Origin: UBA5239 sp040394635
Lineage (GTDB): Bacteria > Verrucomicrobiota > Lentisphaeria > Victivallales > Victivallaceae
DNA length: 64,000 nucleotides
Direction: 5' to 3'
Assembly: GCA_040394635.1 (NCBI GenBank)
Contig: JBEBRW010000018.1
Location: 17,231-81,230 of the forward strand
Part shown: positions 60,157 through 64,000 of the stretch, piece after piece
Layout: every line of letters begins with the position of its first letter
Numbering within the stretch: the stretch's first letter is position 1
The notes under the pieces: model-generated
What the model was told of the DNA's origin: nothing
The model's input: the letters and a program-made list of their open reading frames with translations, nothing else
The model's database searches: none
Position numbers and translations under genes: made by a program

Positions 60157-61728
60157 TCAAGTGAAATGTCGGCTCAGGATTTGGATTGCGTTCGGGGCGT
60201 CCATGAAAAGAGAGTAGGGGAGCTGCCAGATTTGGTCCTGGTATTCGAAACTGAATTTGTATTGCATTTTTTCGTCCGGGGGATCGAGCATCAGCTCGGT
60301 AATTTTACTGGGACGGATTTTCCGGTCATTCATGTCTTGGTAGCTGATCCGGAGCGGGGAATCGCCGAGGAACTCGAGGTATTTTGGGGTGACGCGGACG
60401 CCGTGATACTTGGCCGCCAGCCAGTTTTGTTTCCGCATGATTCTGATCACCACGATGATACCGGCAATGCCGATGACGCTGAAAATGGGCATAAGAAGTT
60501 TCGGCGGATTTTCGTTTCCGAGGTATTCGCTGATCCACGGCATGGCCGCCATGGCAATGGCAAAAATAATTCCCGCCCGCAGGTAGGGCCAGGCGTTTTT
60601 CATGGCTTCCTTTGCCTTGCCGCATCGAGAGGGCAGGAAGTTCAGTTCGGCGTTTTCCGCCAGCGGATCGAGGCTATGTTGCGGAGCGGCATATTTCCGG
60701 TTCCAGTAAAAAAAGGATGGACCAACTTCGTGCGGTGTTTTCAGGTCGGCGGATGAAATAGGGTAGCATTTGCCGTCCCGGGAATAAATCCGGACGGCGG
60801 CTTGAGGTTGCATGGAATTGGCACCCCATACGTACACTTCAAGGATGTCCGCCAACGGGAGTTGCCAGGCGTTTTTCCCGACAAATGCGATACCGTCCGG
60901 CGACAGTTCCAGCGAATCGATGCCGTATAGAAAATGCTTAATTTTCCTGCCTTTGAGCGATAGGAAAAAGAGTACACTCAGGTAAGACCCGCCCAGCAGA
61001 GTTATCATGCCGAGTGCGATATAAAGGAGGTTTCGTTCCGGATGATCATACGTTTTTATGGCCAGATTTATCACATAAACCAGCCCGGCGACCATCATTA
61101 CCAGTGGAACCAGGAACTTCCATCTGCTATGTTTTACGCCGCGGGACAGCGGCAGGACGATGGGCATGGGGTAAAGGCTTTCCGGCGCTGCCGGGAGGCG
61201 CTTTAACCTCGAATTCAGTTTGCGGTAAATCCACAGTTGGGTTTCTGCCGGCATCATGTCGGGAGCTTTGAATTCTCCTTCCCGGATGTTCTCGGTTTTC
61301 AGGATCAGCCGGTTGTCGTCGCAGGAGAGGCCGGTCAACCGGGCTTCAGGTATTTCGATCAGGTACACGATACCGTTATAAAAAAACAGCGTAGCCGAAA
61401 ACGGATGACCGCTCAGGTGAAAGACAAATGCCGCAATCAGAAAAAGCACCAGCGAAAATAGAACCATGAGAACAGTTGCATCATGGGAACTCAGGCCGGG
61501 AAGCCACCGGATGAGCAGGGCCGCCAGCCCGATCAGAACCGCGATCGTCAGATAACCGATGGCGCGGGCGGCGAGGGAACGGCGGTTATATTTGATCTGC
61601 AACATTTCGTCACACTCGCGGAAACGGACATTTGGGGGAATATCGTTGGCGCCGTTGCCGATTTCCCATGGGGAGAAACGGATTCTGCGGCGCGCTTCGC
61701 GGTACTTCCGTTGTCGTTCCTTGTCCAT
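60157..61728 (-). CDS. multi-pass membrane protein of unknown function
   Basis: 523 residues. Start at the ATG complementary to 61726-61728 with AGGGGG upstream; the open frame extends 34 codons more. N-terminus MDKERQRKYREARRRIRFSP is highly basic. About six membrane helices: near 58-75, 85-105, 205-225, 235-255, 370-390 and 405-425. The soluble parts between helices have PH/beta-barrel-like alternation (IYLIEIPEARLTGLSCDDNR; GIDSLELSPDGIAFVGKNAW; GVRVTPKYLEFLGDSPLRIS). No recognised motif. It may be a membrane-associated sensor or envelope protein. Divergent from dnaK. Confidence 0.75.
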   Translation of the reverse strand: MDKERQRKYREARRRIRFSPWEIGNGANDIPPNVRFRECDEMLQIKYNRRSLAARAIGYLTIAVLIGLAALLIRWLPGLSSHDATVLMVLFSLVLFLIAAFVFHLSGHPFSATLFFYNGIVYLIEIPEARLTGLSCDDNRLILKTENIREGEFKAPDMMPAETQLWIYRKLNSRLKRLPAAPESLYPMPIVLPLSRGVKHSRWKFLVPLVMMVAGLVYVINLAIKTYDHPERNLLYIALGMITLLGGSYLSVLFFLSLKGRKIKHFLYGIDSLELSPDGIAFVGKNAWQLPLADILEVYVWGANSMQPQAAVRIYSRDGKCYPISSADLKTPHEVGPSFFYWNRKYAAPQHSLDPLAENAELNFLPSRCGKAKEAMKNAWPYLRAGIIFAIAMAAMPWISEYLGNENPPKLLMPIFSVIGIAGIIVVIRIMRKQNWLAAKYHGVRVTPKYLEFLGDSPLRISYQDMNDRKIRPSKITELMLDPPDEKMQYKFSFEYQDQIWQLPYSLFMDAPNAIQILSRHFT

Positions 61729-61753
61729 AAACCCCCTGCTTGTTAGCCACTGA

Positions 61754-61782
61754 AAGATAGTTACAGAATCCGCAAAATGCAA
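61754..61782 (-). promoter_or_regulatory. promoter of the membrane-protein gene
   Basis: Minus strand TTGCAT (complement of 61782-61777), 17-base spacer, TATCTT (complement of 61759-61754), 26 bases before the ATG. Confidence 0.5.
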
Positions 61783-61818
61783 ATCCATTAAAAAAAATTG
61801 TTTCCGATTTCCGGCTGA

Positions 61819-61881
61819 GTCACACGACACAGCAAGTGTGACAAACAGTCTCGCTTTGTTCCTTGTGTCACACCTGTGTCA
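61819..61881. promoter_or_regulatory. cluster of GTGTCA/TGACAC dyads upstream of dnaK
   Basis: Perfect inverted pair GTCACAC (61819-61825) and GTGTGAC (61836-61842), then GTGTCACAC (61865-61873) and TGTGTCA (61875-61881). The cluster is about 83-145 bases before the -24 element, the usual distance of enhancer sites for sigma-54 activators. Confidence 0.5.
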
Positions 61882-61921
61882 TGTTCGCCCCCGTCGAATA
61901 CTCCCGCAGGATTGTCCCGAA

Positions 61922-61956
61922 AATTCTTAATTCTTAATTCATAATTCTTAATTTCC
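61922..61956. repeat. heptamer tandem repeat AATTCTT
   Basis: AATTCTT, AATTCTT, AATTCAT, AATTCTT, AATTTCC in register, lying between the dyad cluster and the -24/-12 element of dnaK. Confidence 0.85.
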
Positions 61957-61963
61957 TCAAACT

Positions 61964-61979
61964 TGGCATGGTGCTTGCT
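61964..61979 (+). promoter_or_regulatory. sigma-54-type -24/-12 promoter of dnaK
   Basis: TGGCATGGTGCTTGCT fits the TGGCACR-N4-TTGCW consensus with one mismatch. GG at 65-66 and GC at 77-78 (of 61900) have the mandatory 10-base spacing. Start near 61990, ribosome site AAAAGGAG at 62013-62020. No CIRCE element was found. Confidence 0.6.
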
Positions 61980-62030
61980 ATTAATAGAGCGTATTTTTAA
62001 ATCTGTATATGTAAAAGGAGACTTGAAAAA

Positions 62031-63938
62031 ATGGGTAAAATTTTAGGAATCGACCTCGGAACCACCAACAGCTGTATGGCGGTCATGGAACACGGGGATG
62101 TGACGGTAATCCCGAACGCGGAAGGCAACCGGACCACTCCCTCGATCGTGGCTTTCTCCAAATCCGGCGAAAGACTGGTCGGCCAGACGGCCAAGCGTCA
62201 GGCGGTAACCAACCCGAAAAATACGATTTTTTCGGTAAAACGCTTCATGGGTCGTAAATTCAATGAAGTGAAAAACGAACTCAACAATATTCCGTATGAA
62301 GTGGCGGCCGCGCCCAATGGCGACGCTCACATCAAAGTCGGCGACAAGTTGTATTCCCCGCAGGAAATTTCGGCCATGATTCTGCAGAAGCTCAAAGCGG
62401 ACGCGGAAGCCTACCTCGGCGAAGAAATCAAGGAAGCGGTCATCACCGTGCCGGCTTACTTCAACGACAGCCAGCGCCAGGCCACCAAGGACGCCGGCCG
62501 TATCGCCGGTCTCGAAGTGCGCCGTATCATCAACGAGCCGACCGCGGCCTCCCTGGCTTACGGTCTGGACAAGAAATCCGATGAAACCATCGCGGTATAC
62601 GACCTCGGCGGCGGTACCTTCGATATCTCCATCCTCGAAATCGGCGATGGCGTGTTCGAAGTGAAGGCCACTAACGGCGACACCCACCTCGGCGGTGACG
62701 ACTTCGACCATTCGCTGATCGACATTCTCGCCGCGGATTTCCAGAAGGAAACCAGTGTGGACCTCCGCAAGGACCCGCAGGCCCTCCAGCGCCTGAAAGA
62801 AGCCGCTGAAAAGGCCAAGTGCGAACTCTCCACCAGCATGAGCACCGAAATCAATTTGCCGTTCATCACCATGAACCAGGACGGCCCGGTGCACCTGAAC
62901 CGCACCCTGACCCGTGCGGAACTCGAAAAGATCACCGACTCCCTGATCGAGCGCACCGTGAAGCCGTGCGACGCCTGTATGAAGGACGCCGGCGTGAACG
63001 CCTCCAAGATCAATGAAGTCATCATGGTCGGCGGTATGACCCGTATGCCCGCGGTGATCCAGAAAGCCAAGGACATCTTCGGCAAAGAGCCCAACAAGGG
63101 CGTGAACCCGGACGAAGTCGTGGCCTGCGGCGCAGCCATCCAGGGCGGCGTGTTCAACAAGGAAGTCAATGACGTGGTGCTGCTCGACGTGACCCCGTTG
63201 TCGCTGGGTATCGAAACCCTCGGCGGCGTGTTCACCCGCATGATCGACCGCAATACCACCATCCCGACCAAGCGCAGCGAAGTCTTCAGCACCGCGGCCG
63301 ACAGCCAGCCCGCCGTAGACGTCCACGTGCTCCAGGGCGAACGCGAATTTGCCCGCGACAACAAGACCATCGGCCATTTCAAGCTCGACGGTATCGCCCC
63401 CGCTCCGCGCGGCGTGCCGCAGGTTGAAGTGACCTTCGATATCGACGCCAACGGCATCCTGAACGTCACCGCCAAGGACAAAGGCACCGGCAAGGAACAG
63501 AAGATCACCATCACCGCGAACTCCGGGCTCAGCGAGCAGGAAATCGAAAAGATGGTCAACGAAGCCAAGGCCCATGCCGAAGACGACAAGCAGGCCAAGG
63601 AAAAGATCGAAACCAAGAACCGTGCCGACTCCATGGTCTACCAGACCGAAAAACAGCTGAAGGAATTCGGCGACAAGGTTTCGGACGACGTCAAGAAGCC
63701 GATCGAAAGCGGCATTGCCACGCTCAAGGACAAAATCCAGGCTGACGATACCGAAGGCATGAAAACCGCCATGGCCGAACTCGAGCAGCACCTGATGAAG
63801 CTCGGCGAGCAGGTCTATGCCCAGCAGCAGCAGGCCGGCGCGGCCCCCGGCGCCGAACAGCAGCAGCCCGGCGGCCAGCAGCAGCAACAGCAGAAAAAGA
63901 ACGACGACGGCGTAGTTGATGCGGAAATCGTCGACTGA
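62031..63938 (+). CDS. dnaK: chaperone DnaK (Hsp70)
   Basis: 635 residues. MGKILGIDLGTTNSCMAVME opens the ATPase domain. Further motifs: VITVPAYFNDSQRQATKDAG, IINEPTAASLAYGLDKK, VYDLGGGTFDISILEIGDG and VIMVGGMTRMPAVIQKAK. The linker is VVLLDVTPLSL and the substrate-binding domain includes GGVFTRMIDRNTTIPTKRSE. The C-terminal tail is Gln/Gly rich and ends DDGVVDAEIVD, close to the usual EEVD-like terminus. DnaK with DnaJ and GrpE folds proteins and suppresses stress damage; neither partner is in the window. A terminator follows. Confidence 0.99.
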   Translation: MGKILGIDLGTTNSCMAVMEHGDVTVIPNAEGNRTTPSIVAFSKSGERLVGQTAKRQAVTNPKNTIFSVKRFMGRKFNEVKNELNNIPYEVAAAPNGDAHIKVGDKLYSPQEISAMILQKLKADAEAYLGEEIKEAVITVPAYFNDSQRQATKDAGRIAGLEVRRIINEPTAASLAYGLDKKSDETIAVYDLGGGTFDISILEIGDGVFEVKATNGDTHLGGDDFDHSLIDILAADFQKETSVDLRKDPQALQRLKEAAEKAKCELSTSMSTEINLPFITMNQDGPVHLNRTLTRAELEKITDSLIERTVKPCDACMKDAGVNASKINEVIMVGGMTRMPAVIQKAKDIFGKEPNKGVNPDEVVACGAAIQGGVFNKEVNDVVLLDVTPLSLGIETLGGVFTRMIDRNTTIPTKRSEVFSTAADSQPAVDVHVLQGEREFARDNKTIGHFKLDGIAPAPRGVPQVEVTFDIDANGILNVTAKDKGTGKEQKITITANSGLSEQEIEKMVNEAKAHAEDDKQAKEKIETKNRADSMVYQTEKQLKEFGDKVSDDVKKPIESGIATLKDKIQADDTEGMKTAMAELEQHLMKLGEQVYAQQQQAGAAPGAEQQQPGGQQQQQQKKNDDGVVDAEIVD

Positions 63939-63955
63939 TAAAACTAAAACAAGTT

Positions 63956-63994
63956 GACGGAGTCTCCTGTGACTCCGTCGGCTCCTTATTTTAT
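63956..63994 (+). terminator. rho-independent terminator of dnaK
   Basis: Perfect 9-base stem GACGGAGTC (63956-63964) / GACTCCGTC (63971-63979), 6-base loop, then GGCTCCTTATTTTATT. Confidence 0.9.
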
Positions 63995-64000
63995 TATTAT

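Noticed and set aside
61729..62030. CIRCE/HrcA operator before dnaK
   Set aside because: No TTAGCACTC-N9-GAGTGCTAA or near version is present.
62043..63887. 614-codon minus-strand open frame
   Set aside because: Complete antisense of dnaK; no motif of its own.

Overview
The window reads as chromosome from a free-living or gut-type member of the Lentisphaerota (Victivallales-like). This rests on gene content, not on any search. Three genes encode type IV pseudopilin-like proteins with the N-terminal FTLIELLVVIAIIAIL signature and a C-terminal DGHV motif, a family strongly expanded in Lentisphaerota and Planctomycetota. Several GntR-HTH/LacI-sensor hybrid regulators sit beside large secreted glycan-active proteins, and intergenic regions carry short tandem repeats. 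No rRNA, tRNA, CRISPR array, prophage or transposase was seen.

Layout. 1-1172 (minus): ExbB/TolQ and the start of ExbD. 1370-7150: operon with a HEAT-repeat/jelly-roll secreted protein, a large secreted glycosidase-like protein, a GntR/LacI regulator and a pseudopilin (module A). 7210-12426: nitroreductase, a MurU-AmgK-like fusion (minus), and an overlapping GSCFA / B12-radical SAM pair. 12423-13712 (minus): two CbrC-family paralogues; a third is at 59396. 13799-17839: divergent regulator, GH-A-like secreted protein and pseudopilin (module B). 17973-20223: HAAS-domain membrane protein with its PadR regulator behind a palindromic promoter. 20326-24788 (minus): ATP-cone protein, nrdR, a lipoprotein, thiH and thiG. 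24919-26567: pheA and a DUF2062 membrane protein.

26682-34529 is the most unusual operon: a YtrA-type GntR regulator, five consecutive paralogous ABC-2-like membrane proteins joined by 4-base ATGA overlaps, and one ABC ATPase, behind a consensus promoter whose -10 is overlapped by an inverted repeat. A 31-residue microprotein gene with its own promoter and terminator follows. 34779-40913 (minus) is a six-gene run: glycosyltransferase, two-subunit class I fumarase, NodB-like protein, M48 peptidase, M55 D-aminopeptidase. 41104-46802: a cysteine desulfurase-like enzyme, then module C (regulator, pseudopilin, secreted glycan-active protein). 46805-55325: metal-efflux-like transporter, DUF4139-like protein, lytic transglycosylase, PIN-PhoH ATPase, DUF523 protein, and a Gfo/Idh/MocA - GntR/LacI - ribokinase sugar cluster. 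55475-61728: tandem duplicated lipoproteins, a family 39 glycosyltransferase, a PmtA-like methyltransferase, the third CbrC protein and a membrane protein. 62031-63938 is dnaK, preceded by a good sigma-54-type -24/-12 element and clustered GTGTCAC dyads.

Themes. (1) Regulator, pseudopilin and secreted glycan enzyme recur together three times, suggesting substrate-specific surface or secretion modules. (2) Intergenic DNA carries in-register 7-base tandem repeats built on AATTNNN/AATGGAA, at seven loci, two of them forming a composite inverted element. (3) Several autoregulatory promoter/operator arrangements are directly visible.
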